64,000 bases of DNA, taken from contig NZ_SZPZ01000001.1 of the NCBI RefSeq assembly GCF_005233875.1, positions 1,798,001 through 1,862,000 on the forward strand. The letters run 5' to 3'. Below the pieces are notes generated by a model. That model did no database searches. It was not told the origin of the DNA and was given only the letters and a program-made list of their open reading frames with translations. Below are positions 35,343-44,262 of this stretch, in pieces (the stretch's first letter is position 1; each line of letters opens with the position of its first letter). Source of the stretch: Kribbella jiaozuonensis. GTDB lineage: Bacteria > Actinomycetota > Actinomycetes > Propionibacteriales > Kribbellaceae. The position numbers were made by a program, and so were the translations under genes.

Positions 35343-36332
35343 GTGAGTAGCTCGGACGATGATGCGGGCGGCGGCGAGAGCCTCCTGACAGTGCTGGTCG
35401 CGCTGTGTGCGAACCTGCTGATCGCGGTCGCGAAGACGGTGGTCGCCGTGATCACCGGGTCCGCGTCGATGGCGGCCGAGTCGGCCCACTCCTGGGCCGA
35501 CACCGGCAACGAGATCTTCCTGCTGGTCGGCGAGCGGCGGGCACAGAAGCCGGCCGATCGGACGCATCCGCTCGGGTACGGACGGGTCGGCTACATCTGG
35601 TCGATGTTCGCGGCGTTCGGCCTGTTCACGGTCGGCGCCGCGGTCTCGGTCTGGCACGGCATCCAATCGTTGCAACACGGCGAGGCGGACGGTACGTCGT
35701 ACGGCTGGGCGTACGCCGTACTGGGGGTCTCTTTCGTGCTCGAGGGGATCTCGTTCACGCAGGCGATGCGGCAGACGAAGGCCGGTGCGATCGAGCGGAT
35801 GCTGCGCCCGTGGCGGTACGTGCAGCTCACGTCGAACCCGGTACTGCGGGCAGTGTTCGTCGAGGATCTGTCCGCGCTGATCGGCATCCTGATCGCCGCG
35901 GCCGCGATCCTGATGCACCAACTCACTGGCAACGCGGCGTGGGACGCGGTCGGGTCGATCGTGGTCGGCATCCTGCTCGGCGTGGTGGCGCTGTTCCTGA
36001 TCAGCCGGAACATGGACTTCCTGACCGGCGAAGCGGTGACCCCGCTGGCGCGGAACCGCGTGCTCCGAGCATTGCTCGAACACAAGGACATCGAGCGAAT
36101 CACGTTCCTGCACATGGAGTGGGTCGGTGCCGACCGGATCTTCCTGGTCGCCGCGGTCGACGTCACCGGTAACGAGTCCGAGTCCGAGGTCGCGACCCGG
36201 CTGTACGCGATCGAGGACGCACTCAACGCCCGCAAGGAGATCCAGCAGGCGATCCTCACGCTCTCACGCCCCGGCGACGCCACCAGTCTCCAACCGAGCG
36301 AGCTGCCCGACTGGTACGTCGACCCCGCCTAG
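35343..36332 (+). CDS. Cation diffusion facilitator family transporter
   Basis: 329 residues from GTG 35343. Six membrane segments; the metal-site pattern in TM2 is [12 protein letters not shown], where the usual HxxxD of TM2 is kept, and TM5 has [10 protein letters not shown]. These suggest divalent metal (Zn/Mn/Co) export. The C-terminal cytoplasmic domain (~230-315) is present. Its stop overlaps that of the convergent thioesterase. Confidence 0.85.
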   Translation: MSSSDDDAGGGESLLTVLVALCANLLIAVAKTVVAVITGSASMAAESAHSWADTGNEIFLLVGERRAQKPADRTHPLGYGRVGYIWSMFAAFGLFTVGAAVSVWHGIQSLQHGEADGTSYGWAYAVLGVSFVLEGISFTQAMRQTKAGAIERMLRPWRYVQLTSNPVLRAVFVEDLSALIGILIAAAAILMHQLTGNAAWDAVGSIVVGILLGVVALFLISRNMDFLTGEAVTPLARNRVLRALLEHKDIERITFLHMEWVGADRIFLVAAVDVTGNESESEVATRLYAIEDALNARKEIQQAILTLSRPGDATSLQPSELPDWYVDPA

Positions 36333-36679
36333 GGCACGCTGGCGAGGAAGCGCGAGCGGTCCACCACGACGCGCTCCAGCTCACCGTCCGCGATCACCTG
36401 GCCGGCGGAGTTGGTCGCGCGGACTCGGAAGAGCAGCTGGCGACCGTCCACAGCAGGGTCGTCCGCGACGATGTCGACGGTATCGCCGACGCGGGTCGGC
36501 AGGCGGTGACGGATGCGGACCGCCGTACCGACCGAGGTCTGACCGGGGCCGAGCACGCGCAGGGCGAGCTGGGCGGTCGCGTACTCGAGCCAGGTGAGCA
36601 GGCGCGGCGTCGCGAGGACCTCGACGTCCCCGCTGCCGACGGCGAGCGCGGTGTCGGCGGGTGTCACTTCATGGTGCAC
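36329..36679 (-). CDS. Hotdog thioesterase, FlK-like
   Basis: 116 residues from GTG 36679. Hotdog-fold blocks [15 protein letters not shown] and [20 protein letters not shown] match the fluoroacetyl-CoA-specific thioesterase family, including the conserved Glu and the Thr/His positions. It likely hydrolyses a short acyl-CoA, or acts as a house-cleaning thioesterase. Divergent from marC with 47 bases between. Confidence 0.8.
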   Translation of the reverse strand: MHHEVTPADTALAVGSGDVEVLATPRLLTWLEYATAQLALRVLGPGQTSVGTAVRIRHRLPTRVGDTVDIVADDPAVDGRQLLFRVRATNSAGQVIADGELERVVVDRSRFLASVP

Positions 36680-36726
36680 GGCAAGCTGCCCTTTCCTGGC
36701 CGATCGGGAGGTGTACGCTCCCGCCC

Positions 36727-37338
36727 GTGGAGCCCGTACACGTTGCAGTTTCTGCGTTGGCTGCATTGTTGCCGATCACGAATCCGATCGGCGCGCTGGC
36801 CACCTTCGCGGGGATGACAGATGGCGTGGATCGCGCCGCAATGAGGCGTCAAGCGGTCATGACCGGGGTCTATGTGCTCGGGATCCTGGCCGTGTTCGCG
36901 CTGCTCGGCACGCTTGTCCTGGAAGGGCTCGGCATCGGTCTGCCCGCGCTCCAGATCGCCGGCGGCCTGGTGGTCGCGCACTCCGGTTTCGGGATGATCG
37001 CGTCCCGCCAGACGCTGACCGACGACGAGAAGACGCACGGAGTGGCGAAGCCGGACGTGTCGTTCTCGCCGATGGCGCTGCCGCTGATCGCCGGTCCGGG
37101 CGCGATCGGCGTAGTGATCGCGCTGACCGCGCGACACCCCGGGATCCTGAACCGGGTGAGTGTGATCATCGCAGCGGCTGTTCTGGCCGGTCTCGTGGCG
37201 GTCCTGCTGCGATTCGGTACGCCGTTGGTCGACAAGCTCGGCCCGACGGGACTGGGCGCGCTCAGCCGGATCATCGGCTTCCTGACCCTGGCGATCGGCG
37301 TCGAGCTCGTGACACACGGCGTACTCGCCGTGAAGTAA
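36727..37338 (+). CDS. MarC family membrane protein
   Basis: 203 residues, about six membrane segments. Family signatures are LLPITNPIGALATF (near the start), SFSPMALPLIAGPGAIGVVI (~118) and GLGALSRIIGFLTLAIGVELV at the end, in pieces. GTG 36727 gives the right N-terminus for the family although its ribosome binding site is distant. MarC function is still not settled, despite the multiple-antibiotic-resistance name. Confidence 0.85.
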   Translation: MEPVHVAVSALAALLPITNPIGALATFAGMTDGVDRAAMRRQAVMTGVYVLGILAVFALLGTLVLEGLGIGLPALQIAGGLVVAHSGFGMIASRQTLTDDEKTHGVAKPDVSFSPMALPLIAGPGAIGVVIALTARHPGILNRVSVIIAAAVLAGLVAVLLRFGTPLVDKLGPTGLGALSRIIGFLTLAIGVELVTHGVLAVK

Positions 37339-37347
37339 TTCGCATTA

Positions 37348-37363
37348 GCATCGATTTCGATGC
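37348..37363. promoter_or_regulatory. Palindromic operator before the glycoside hydrolase operon
   Basis: GCATCGA-TT-TCGATGC, a perfect 7-bp inverted repeat with a 2-base centre, ending 12 bases before the ATG at 37376. Position and symmetry suit a repressor site; no regulator gene is adjacent. Confidence 0.6.
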
Positions 37364-37375
37364 GAGGCTGGTGTC

Positions 37376-39190
37376 ATGACGATCGAGTACGACCGGCTTC
37401 AGGACGATGTGGCGCGTGGCTGGAACACCTGGGACACCCGCAGTGTGCTCACCCAGGTGCTGCTCCCGGACGCGCTCGGCCTCTCCTTCGGACTGAAGGA
37501 GTACTACCGCGGGACGTCGTTGCGTACGGCGCAGATCGGCCGCCGGACCGAGGGCGCCGAGAGCGTGACGCTCGGCCCGCACGCGTACGGCGGGAGCTAT
37601 ACCGAGACCACGCTGACCTGGGCCGGCATCACGATCCGTGTCCAGACCGCGCACGCCGGCGACGACCTGGTGGCGCTGGTGACGCCAACGGCCAACCAGC
37701 CCAAGAGCGCGCTGCTCACGGTCGGCGTCAGCTACCTGTGGAACCGCCCCGGCACCGTCGTCCGCGAGGCGGACCGGATCCGTGCAACCGCCGAGCGCAC
37801 GGTCGAGGTCTTCGCGACCACGCCGCATGTTGACGATCCGTACTGCGACATCGACGGCCCATACCTCGCGCTCGACCTCGCACAAGCGGTCGGCATCAGC
37901 ACGGGTCGCCCCCGAACCCTGGCCGAGATCGCCGAGCTGATCGCAACCAAGGCCACCCCAGCCACGGAACACCAGGAGATCGTCCGCGACTCGATCTCCT
38001 GGAACACCATCTACGAGCCGTCGAAGTCGCGCGTGATCACCGGCGTCAGCCGGCTGTGGAACGTCGGCAAGCGCGGCGGCTACGCACTGTTCTGCTGGGA
38101 CGCGTTCTTCAACGCCCTGCTCGCAGCGCCGAACAGCAAGGCCGTTGCCTACCTCAACGTCGTCGAGATGCTCCGCGCCGTCACTCCGGAAGGCTTCGTC
38201 CCGAACGTCGAACAGGGCACCGGCCGGAAGACGTACGACGGCTCGCAGCCGCCGGTCGGGTCGATGACGGTTCTCGAGCTGTACCGCCGCTTCGGCGACC
38301 GCTGGTTCCTGGAGGAATGCTTCGAGACGCTGCTGTCCTGGAACCGCTGGTGGTGGCGCGTCCGCCGCGACGGCGACCTGCTGTGCGCGGGCTCGACGTA
38401 CTTCGACCCGGAGTACCCGTCGCCGCAGGACATCCCGCGGATCCACCAGCACTTCGGCGCGACCTGCGAGAGCGGGTGGGACGGGCATCCGGTCTTCGAC
38501 GACGTACCGTTCGACCAGAACAAGAGCCTGCTCGCCGCGCATGACGTCGGCCTCAACAGCTTGTACGCCGTCGACTGCGAGTCGCTCGCCGAGATCGCGG
38601 ACATCCTCGGCGAACCGGATGCCGTGACGGAACTGCGCGCGCGCCACGACACCGTGGTCGCAGCCATGGAGACGTTCTGGGACGAGACCGCCGGCATCTA
38701 TCGCAGCCGGCGAACGGACACGGGCCAGCTCACGGAGCGGTTGTCGACGATGAGCTTCTACCCGCTGCTGGTCGGTGTCGGAGCTGAGCGACAAGGCCGG
38801 ATGCTGGCGGAACACCTGCTCGCCGACGACGGATTCGGCGGCGAATGGATCCTGCCGACCTCGCCGCGGAACGAGAAGATCGAGCTCAAGGACACGTCGT
38901 ACTGGGAGCTGCGTGCCTGGCCGCCGGTGAACTTCCTCGTTTACCTGGGGTTGCGCAGGGCGGGGGAGAAGGACGCGGCGGCTTGGCTCGCCGAGGGCAG
39001 CGAGCGGCTCGTGCTGAAGGAGTGGCGGGAGCACCGCCACATCCACGAGAACTACTCGAGCGTGCACGGCGCGGCCTGTGACAAGCCGAACAGCGAGCCG
39101 TTCCAGACCTGGGGCGCGCTGCTCAGCCTGATCGTGCTGATGGAGCGAGGCGAGGTCACGCTGTTCGACGACGAGAGGTGGCAGGGATGA
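37376..39190 (+). CDS. GH63/MGH1-like (alpha/alpha)6 glycoside hydrolase
   Basis: 604 residues. An N-terminal beta-rich domain (~1-190) is followed by a toroid (~200-595). Motifs: LFCWDAFFNALLA (~239) with the Asp typical of the clan's acid, TYDGSQPPVGS (~288), and WDGHP, ENYSSVHGA near the end with a Glu at the base position. This matches the mannosylglycerate-hydrolase-like group of GH63. It may degrade glucosyl- or mannosyl-glycerate type solutes or small alpha-glycosides. Operon with the DapA-like gene (ATGA overlap). Confidence 0.8.
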   Translation: MTIEYDRLQDDVARGWNTWDTRSVLTQVLLPDALGLSFGLKEYYRGTSLRTAQIGRRTEGAESVTLGPHAYGGSYTETTLTWAGITIRVQTAHAGDDLVALVTPTANQPKSALLTVGVSYLWNRPGTVVREADRIRATAERTVEVFATTPHVDDPYCDIDGPYLALDLAQAVGISTGRPRTLAEIAELIATKATPATEHQEIVRDSISWNTIYEPSKSRVITGVSRLWNVGKRGGYALFCWDAFFNALLAAPNSKAVAYLNVVEMLRAVTPEGFVPNVEQGTGRKTYDGSQPPVGSMTVLELYRRFGDRWFLEECFETLLSWNRWWWRVRRDGDLLCAGSTYFDPEYPSPQDIPRIHQHFGATCESGWDGHPVFDDVPFDQNKSLLAAHDVGLNSLYAVDCESLAEIADILGEPDAVTELRARHDTVVAAMETFWDETAGIYRSRRTDTGQLTERLSTMSFYPLLVGVGAERQGRMLAEHLLADDGFGGEWILPTSPRNEKIELKDTSYWELRAWPPVNFLVYLGLRRAGEKDAAAWLAEGSERLVLKEWREHRHIHENYSSVHGAACDKPNSEPFQTWGALLSLIVLMERGEVTLFDDERWQG

Positions 39191-40086
39191 GTCTGCTGAG
39201 TGGCGTGGTCGTGCCGCTGGTGACGCCGATGTCCGCGCCGGGCGTACCGTCGGCGGAGGCGGCGGAGAAGTTGCTCACGGCAATGGCCTCGGTCGGTGTA
39301 CGCCGGTTGATGCTGCTCGGGAGCAACGGGGAAGGGCCGCTGATCCCGGCCGAGGTGTCCGCTGACTTCACCGCCGGCGTGGTGAAGCGCTGGCGGGACC
39401 TGGTTCCCGACGGGACGATCCTGGTCAACGTCACAGCGCCCGGCACGGCGGAAGCGGAGCGGCGTACCGATGATGCTGCCGCAGCGGGCGCGGACGCGAT
39501 CGTCTCGAGCCCGCCGACGTTCTTCAAGCACCGAGCCGATGAGGTGGTCGCCCATTTCGAGGCGCTGAGCCGGCACGGTCTGCCGGTGATCGCCTACAAC
39601 ACACCCCGCTCGACGCTGCTCACCCAGGAGACCGCAAGCGCGGCGCAGCCCTACCTGGCCGGGATCAAGGACTCGTCAGGCGACCCGGAGATGCTGCAGT
39701 ACCTGCAGTCGCTCGGGATCGAGGTCAGCCAGGGCGACGAGCAGGGCCTGGCTGACGCCGTACGCGCTGGTGCGCAGGGCATCACACCAGGGATCGCCAA
39801 TCTCGCGCCGGGGCTCGCGCTGCAGATGGTTGCCCCCGGCGCCGATCTCGATCACCTGCAGGAGCTGTCCACCGCGCTGACCAAGATCCACACGGTGCGT
39901 CCCGGCGTACCGACGGTGAAGGCGCTGCTGAACACACGCGGTCTGTGCCCACCCCATTGCGCGCCGCCGCTCGCCCCCTGTACAGCCGATGAGGTCCGCC
40001 ACCTGACGGACCTCATCGCCCCACTGGAAGAGCACCTGATCCCGCGGGCTACTTCGTCTTCAGCGACGGCTTGCTCGATGGCTTGA
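39187..40086 (+). CDS. DapA/N-acetylneuraminate-lyase family aldolase
   Basis: 299 residues from ATG 39187, overlapping the stop of the glycoside hydrolase. Class I aldolase of the DHDPS superfamily: GSNGEG (~46-51, in place of GTTGE), Tyr137 in IAYNTP and Schiff-base Lys161 in GIKDSSGD. Pairing with a glycosidase suggests a sugar-acid aldolase or dehydratase (for example 2-keto-3-deoxy acids) rather than lysine synthesis. Its 3' end overlaps the convergent gene by 38 bases. Confidence 0.83.
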   Translation: MSLLSGVVVPLVTPMSAPGVPSAEAAEKLLTAMASVGVRRLMLLGSNGEGPLIPAEVSADFTAGVVKRWRDLVPDGTILVNVTAPGTAEAERRTDDAAAAGADAIVSSPPTFFKHRADEVVAHFEALSRHGLPVIAYNTPRSTLLTQETASAAQPYLAGIKDSSGDPEMLQYLQSLGIEVSQGDEQGLADAVRAGAQGITPGIANLAPGLALQMVAPGADLDHLQELSTALTKIHTVRPGVPTVKALLNTRGLCPPHCAPPLAPCTADEVRHLTDLIAPLEEHLIPRATSSSATACSMA

Positions 40087-40822
40087 TGGTGTGGACCGCC
40101 GGCAGCTTCCAGGACTTGCTCTTGGCCAGGTCGGAGAGCTCGGCCGCCGACAGAATCGGGTGTGACCTGGTGTGGGGCTGCCCCTTCTCGGCCGGGCCGT
40201 TGTAGCTGGTCAGGTTGATGTTGCGGCCGTCGGCGCGGTACAGCGTCACGTAGCGGCTCACGACGCCGTACTGCTTCTGGCGGCCATCGGAGTACTCCGG
40301 CGACACCGGTGAGGCGTAGAGCACCGAGCCGTCGGCCAGCGTGGTGCAGCCCGAACGGACGGGTACGCACGGGTTCCCCTCGCCGCCCCCGGACACCATC
40401 ACGTCGACGCGGGCAGCCCCCTTACCGTCGTCGACGACGTACGCGGCACCAGCGAAGTCCCCGCCGCCCCACGTCTCCGGCTTGCTGAGCGTGAGCCCAC
40501 GCGCCAAGAGCAGAGACCGCAGCGTGGCCAGCGTCTCCTTCGGCGTCACCGTCGCGGGCGGAGTCTTCGTAGACGCCTTCACAGACGGCTTGGTCAACGG
40601 AGCGGCCACTCCAGCATCAGCGGGGGAGCTCAACAGCTGGATCCCCCCACCAATCAGCGCAGCAGTGGCCAACACGGCACCAGCACCACTCGCCGTGAGC
40701 AACGCCGTACGCCGCCTCCGCTGCCGCAGCCCTTGCGCGACGGACCGCTCCAGCAGGTCAGCAGTAACCGGCTCGATGTTCTCGGTGGCGCGGTTCATCA
40801 GGTCAGTGAGTTGGGTGTTCAT
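40049..40822 (-). CDS. Anti-sigma-factor-like membrane protein
   Basis: 257 residues. N-terminal cytoplasmic part (~1-38: LTDLMNRATENIEPVTADLL then RRRRR), one membrane span (~42-65), a Thr/Pro/Lys linker and an extracellular domain containing two Cys (NPCVPVRSGCTT). It follows the SigE-type sigma factor by 14 bases, the normal place of the cognate anti-sigma factor. No zinc-type HxxxCxxC is seen. Confidence 0.78.
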   Translation of the reverse strand: MNTQLTDLMNRATENIEPVTADLLERSVAQGLRQRRRRTALLTASGAGAVLATAALIGGGIQLLSSPADAGVAAPLTKPSVKASTKTPPATVTPKETLATLRSLLLARGLTLSKPETWGGGDFAGAAYVVDDGKGAARVDVMVSGGGEGNPCVPVRSGCTTLADGSVLYASPVSPEYSDGRQKQYGVVSRYVTLYRADGRNINLTSYNGPAEKGQPHTRSHPILSAAELSDLAKSKSWKLPAVHTIKPSSKPSLKTK

Positions 40823-40836
40823 GTGTTCTCCTCGGT

Positions 40837-41325
40837 TCAGAGCGCGATCAGTTGGGCTGCACCATCGCCAAGAACCGCCCGCAGACGGTCCAGGGCGCGG
40901 GCGGTGCGAGTACTGATCGCACTGGCGTTCTTGCCAAGATCAAGCGCCACCTGCTCGACGCTGCGATCTTCGAAGAACCGCAGCACCAACACAGCCCGAT
41001 CCAACGGCGCCAACTGCCCCAAAGCGCTCTGCAAAGCGACCCGCAACTCCACATCCCCCACCCGCTCAGCCACCTCAGGCACATCCGAAGTAGGCCGCTC
41101 AGACCAACTCTTACGCCGCCGCTGAGAGATGAAAGTCCGCACGAGCGTGGTCCGCGCATAGGCACCAGGACTGTCGATCCGGTGCCAGGTCTTCAGCAAA
41201 CTGGCAAGCGTGTCCTGCACCAGATCCTCAGCATGATGCCGATCCCCGGTCAGCAGCCAAGCGGTCCGATACAACTGCGGTATCCGAGCCCGCGCGAACT
41301 CCTCAAACTCCTCAGTCGATCTCAT
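40837..41325 (-). CDS. SigE-family RNA polymerase sigma-70 factor (ECF)
   Basis: 162 residues from ATG 41325 (GAGAGG upstream). Region 2 is at ~10-75 (YRTAWLLTGDRHHAEDLVQDTL, in part) and region 4 at ~100-155 (LAPLDRAVLVLRFFEDRSVEQVA, in part, then ISTRTARALDRLR). This is the actinobacterial SigE-family type. Operon with the anti-sigma-like gene. Confidence 0.9.
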   Translation of the reverse strand: MRSTEEFEEFARARIPQLYRTAWLLTGDRHHAEDLVQDTLASLLKTWHRIDSPGAYARTTLVRTFISQRRRKSWSERPTSDVPEVAERVGDVELRVALQSALGQLAPLDRAVLVLRFFEDRSVEQVALDLGKNASAISTRTARALDRLRAVLGDGAAQLIAL

Positions 41326-41392
41326 CCACACCCTCTCGTCGATGCCCTACCCCAAGAGACGCACCGACCAGCAGCAGAGATCACACCCCAAC

Positions 41393-41500
41393 TCAGAAGA
41401 CTTTGGACAACACCCACACGGCAAACGCCAGGAACCCCACCCCGAACGTCACGACAACCACCACGCCGTATCCGAACCAAGTACTTCCAGAAACCTTCAC
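41393..41500 (-). CDS. Putative 35-residue single-span membrane peptide
   Basis: A short frame from GTG 41500 with GGGAGG 8 bases upstream. It encodes KVSGSTWFGYG, then a hydrophobic run of about 20 residues ending WVLSKVF. It lies in the 361-base gap between the sigma factor and tRNA-His, which otherwise holds only a GC-rich palindromic element. The good ribosome site and clear single span support it; length makes it uncertain. Confidence 0.45.
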   Translation of the reverse strand: MKVSGSTWFGYGVVVVVTFGVGFLAFAVWVLSKVF

Positions 41501-41583
41501 CCCGGCATCCTCCCAGACCCCAACAGGTGAGCTGAAGGCAAACCCGACCCAAGCCGCCGAGCGAAGCGAAGGCGCAAGGGGGT

Positions 41584-41603
41584 GCGGGTGGCGAAGCCCC
41601 CGC
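41584..41603. repeat. GC-rich palindromic intergenic element
   Basis: GCGGG-T-GGC-GAA-GCC-CCCGC: an 8-bp stem with one bulge and a 3-base loop. It is embedded in AGCGAAGCG-type repeats on both sides (41562-41628). It could be a terminator for tRNA-His or a dispersed repeat of the genome. Confidence 0.5.
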
Positions 41604-41687
41604 CTGCGGCAAGCGAAGCGCAGCCGCACAAAATGACGAAGCCGACCCCGGCCTGCCGCAACAGCGACAGGCAAGGGCCGGCCATCG

Positions 41688-41761
41688 GGTGAGTGACGGG
41701 ACTCGAACCCGCGACCACCTGGACCACAACCAGGTGCTCTACCAGCTGAGCTACACCCACC
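41688..41761 (-). tRNA. tRNA-His (anticodon GTG)
   Basis: The cloverleaf has acceptor GTGGGTG/CACTCAC (one G-U pair) with an extra 5' G (position 41761) opposite C73, the tRNA-His identity element. Anticodon arm CCTGGTTGTGGTCCAGG gives GTG; T-arm CGGGTTCGAGTCCCG. CCA is not encoded. Confidence 0.93.
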
Positions 41762-41828
41762 ATTGCCGTCCGAACCGCGACGGCTGAGCAATCATAGCGA
41801 CGAACTGTCCGGACCAGAAATCGAGGTG

Positions 41829-42449
41829 TCAGGACCCGGTTTGGCTGTCCTGGACGGGTGCCGCGATGAGGTTGGCGGCGGCCCGGGCGGTGCTGGAGTC
41901 GGGCCCGGGCTGCGGCACGAACACCGTCTCCCGGTAGTACCGGAGCTCGTCGATGCTCTCGGTGATGTCGGCGAGCGCCCGATGGTTGCCGGTCTTGGCC
42001 GGGGTCGCGTAGTACACGCGCGGGTACCACCGGCGTACCAGCTCTTTGATCGAACTGACGTCGACGTTGCGGTAGTGCAGGTGCGACTCGACCCGGGGCA
42101 TGTCGCGGACGAGGAAGGTCCGGTCGGTGCCGACCGAGTTGCCGGCCAGGGCGGCCTTGCGCGGCTCTTTCACGTACGCCGTGATGAAGTCGAGCACCTG
42201 CTGCTCGGCGTCGGCGAGCGGGATGCCGTTGGCGAGCTCCTCGAGCAGCCCGGACGCGGTGTGCATGTCGCGGACGAAGTCGCCCATCTGCTCGAGCGCG
42301 GCCGGTGGTGGAGCGATCACCAGGTCGATCCCGTCACCGAGCACGTTCAGTTCATAATCGGTGACGAGCACGGCGACCTCGATCAGGGCGTCTTCCGCCA
42401 GGTCGAGGCCGGTCATCTCGCAGTCGATCCACACCAGCCGGTCGTTCAT
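41829..42449 (-). CDS. orn: Oligoribonuclease
   Basis: 206 residues. DEDDh exonuclease: [11 protein letters not shown] (Asp9, Glu11), [15 protein letters not shown] (~104) and [18 protein letters not shown] with the catalytic His and last Asp. It degrades 2-5-mer RNA and pGpG to mononucleotides; essential or near-essential in many bacteria. A C-terminal Ala/Ser-rich tail (~180-206) is extra compared with E. coli Orn (181). Confidence 0.95.
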   Translation of the reverse strand: MNDRLVWIDCEMTGLDLAEDALIEVAVLVTDYELNVLGDGIDLVIAPPPAALEQMGDFVRDMHTASGLLEELANGIPLADAEQQVLDFITAYVKEPRKAALAGNSVGTDRTFLVRDMPRVESHLHYRNVDVSSIKELVRRWYPRVYYATPAKTGNHRALADITESIDELRYYRETVFVPQPGPDSSTARAAANLIAAPVQDSQTGS

Positions 42450-42500
42450 GGGAGCCCACCTTACGGCGAGCCTCCGACACTGCCGCGACGGCGTGCCCTG

Positions 42501-43382
42501 TCAGTGCGGCGCGTGTCCCAGGTGGATGCTGCGGACGGACAGTACGGCGAGGTCGCGGCGGCGTCCGAGGTAATACTGACCGTCAGGGTCCAGTAACTGC
42601 TTCCAGACCGCCAGATCCTCCGGCTCGAGCCACTCCTCGTCGGGGACAACATGACCGTGCCCGTGGCCGTGCCCCTCACCACTCATCCGCGCGATCCGGG
42701 TCCGGAACTGCTGGACGAGCTTCTCGGTCCCCTCCGGCGACAGCGGCGCGGGCGTCTCGGTGAGCACGCTCCGCGTGGTCGCGTCGGTCAGTCCGGCCCG
42801 GGTCAGCGCCTCGGTCCACCCGTACGGCATCGGCACCGACCCCGGGAGTGAGTCGCGCATCACCTTGAACCACCGGTCCTGCGCCAGATCGAGCCTCAGC
42901 TCCAGCCCGGGCTCGCCGACGCCGAGATCCCACGGCAGGTGCCGCGCCGGCAGTCCACCCTCAGTCAGCGCCAGCCGCCCGCCCGGCGCCAGCAACGAAG
43001 CCAGCGCGTCCACAGCGGCCTGCTGGTCGGCAGCGTGGTGCACCGACGCCGACGCCCAGATCAGGTCGGCCGGCGCGTCGATTGCCCGACGCAACGGCTC
43101 GACGCCGTCGTCCATCGACGCCAGCTCGCAGCGAACCAGTCCGGCGGTGTGCTCCCGCGCCTGCTCCAGTACGTCGGGATCCGCGTCGACCGCCACCACC
43201 GTCGCATTGGGCAGAGCCTCCGCCAGTGCCTTGGCCATCCCGCCGCCACCGCAGCCGATGTCGGCGACGACCTTGCCCCCGTCCCGAACCAGACTGCGGG
43301 CCACCGCCGCGTTCCAGTCGCCTTCGCCCTCGGCCGACGCACGGAGCCGCCCGGCTTCTTCAGCCCAATCGATCTCGATCAT
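42501..43382 (-). CDS. SAM-dependent class I methyltransferase
   Basis: 293 residues from ATG 43382. SAM motif VVADIGCGGGGMAKALAE (~39-56), VVAVDADPDVLEQA (~63) and an LLAPGGRLALTEGG post-motif (~130). A His/Gly run GHGHGHGH lies at ~247, unusual for the family and possibly metal-binding. Methyl acceptor unknown. Confidence 0.82.
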   Translation of the reverse strand: MIEIDWAEEAGRLRASAEGEGDWNAAVARSLVRDGGKVVADIGCGGGGMAKALAEALPNATVVAVDADPDVLEQAREHTAGLVRCELASMDDGVEPLRRAIDAPADLIWASASVHHAADQQAAVDALASLLAPGGRLALTEGGLPARHLPWDLGVGEPGLELRLDLAQDRWFKVMRDSLPGSVPMPYGWTEALTRAGLTDATTRSVLTETPAPLSPEGTEKLVQQFRTRIARMSGEGHGHGHGHVVPDEEWLEPEDLAVWKQLLDPDGQYYLGRRRDLAVLSVRSIHLGHAPH

Positions 43383-43458
43383 GCCGACAGTCTGGTCCCC
43401 GCAACGGGCTCGGTCCGCCTCATGTTGCCGGACCGGCAAATGGCGCTACGGTGTCGCG

Positions 43459-43941
43459 ATGATCACGACCGACCGCCTGACGATGCTCCCGCTGAAGGTC
43501 GAGTACGCCGGGGCGATGGCGAAGGTCCTGGCCGACCCCAGCCTCTATACGTTCACCGGCGGCGAGCCGCCGACCGTCGGGGGACTGGAGGCGCGCTACG
43601 CCCGGCAGATCGAAGGTCCGGGGCGTGAGGACGAGCAATGGCTCAACTGGGTCATCCAGCACGACGACGACCTGATCGGCTACGTGCAAGCGACGATCAC
43701 GAGCGGTACGGCGGAGATCGCGTGGGTCATCGGCACCGCGTGGCAGGGCCGGGGGTACGCGAAGGAGGCAGCGCAGGGACTCGTCACCTGGCTGCGGACA
43801 CAGGATGTCGACCGGATCATCGCGCACGTGCATCCGGAGCACACTGCATCGGCCGCTGTAGCAGCGGCTGTAGGTCTCAGCCGCGCCGAAGTACTGGAGG
43901 ACGGCGAGTACCTGTGGAGTACTGAACGGCAGGCCCGGTGA
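43459..43941 (+). CDS. GNAT family N-acetyltransferase
   Basis: 160 residues from ATG 43459. RimJ/RimL-type GNAT fold with the acetyl-CoA loop WQGRGYAKEAAQGLV (~98) and VHPEHTASAAVAAAVG. The frame upstream of 43459 is the antisense of the methyltransferase gene. Acceptor unknown (an amine of a protein or small molecule). Confidence 0.87.
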   Translation: MITTDRLTMLPLKVEYAGAMAKVLADPSLYTFTGGEPPTVGGLEARYARQIEGPGREDEQWLNWVIQHDDDLIGYVQATITSGTAEIAWVIGTAWQGRGYAKEAAQGLVTWLRTQDVDRIIAHVHPEHTASAAVAAAVGLSRAEVLEDGEYLWSTERQAR

Positions 43942-43953
43942 CCCGGGCCTGCC
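43928..43953. terminator. Shared terminator for the convergent GNAT and cspA genes
   Basis: GGCAGGCCCGG-TGAC-CCGGGCCTGCC: a perfect 11-bp stem with a 4-base loop that includes the GNAT stop codon. It ends 10 bases before the cspA stop, so it can serve both strands. Confidence 0.75.
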
Positions 43954-43963
43954 GTCAAGTAGT

Positions 43964-44167
43964 TCAGATCGGGCGAACGTTCTCCGCCTGCAGGCCCTTC
44001 GGGCCCTGGGCGATCTCGAACTCGACCTTCTGGTTCTCGTCCAGCGAGCGGAAGCCCTGCGTCTGGATCGCCGAGTAGTGGACGAACACGTCAGCGCCGC
44101 CGTCCTCCTGGGAGATGAAGCCGAAGCCCTTCTCGCCGTTGAACCACTTCACTGTTCCCAAAGCCAT
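43964..44167 (-). CDS. cspA: Cold-shock protein
   Basis: 67 residues, ATG 44167 with CAGGAG upstream. RNA-binding motifs [13 protein letters not shown] and [10 protein letters not shown] are present; full family length. It binds single-stranded RNA/DNA and melts structure. The 5' leader holds a strong hairpin followed by four T residues (see 44191-44218), suggesting control in the leader. Confidence 0.96.
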   Translation of the reverse strand: MALGTVKWFNGEKGFGFISQEDGGADVFVHYSAIQTQGFRSLDENQKVEFEIAQGPKGLQAENVRPI

Positions 44168-44190
44168 GATTTTCTCCTGATACGACAAAA

Positions 44191-44218
44191 CGCCCGGCGG
44201 ATCACAAATCCGCGGGCG
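44191..44218 (-). promoter_or_regulatory. Terminator-like hairpin in the cspA leader
   Basis: On the transcript strand, CGCCCGCGGAT pairs with ATCCGCCGGGCG (one bulge) around TTGTG, then TTTTG follows. It lies 24 bases before the start codon, between promoter and gene. It looks like an intrinsic terminator acting as an attenuator or thermo-switch, or as an mRNA-stabilising leader. Confidence 0.6.
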
Positions 44219-44262
44219 CTTCGAAACGAACGTGGAACTGCAAAACATCAACCGGATAGACC

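Noticed and set aside
37271..39067. Antisense frame of 598 codons opposite the glycoside hydrolase
   Set aside because: Shadow frame without domain or ribosome site; the plus-strand gene has clear family motifs.
40049..40086. Frameshift or misassembly at the overlapping ends of the aldolase and anti-sigma-like genes
   Set aside because: A 38-base convergent overlap is within normal range and both C-termini read as low-complexity tails without loss of core motifs.
41562..41628. CRISPR array
   Set aside because: Short AGCGAAGCG-type repeats are irregular and there are no spacers; no cas genes occur in the window.
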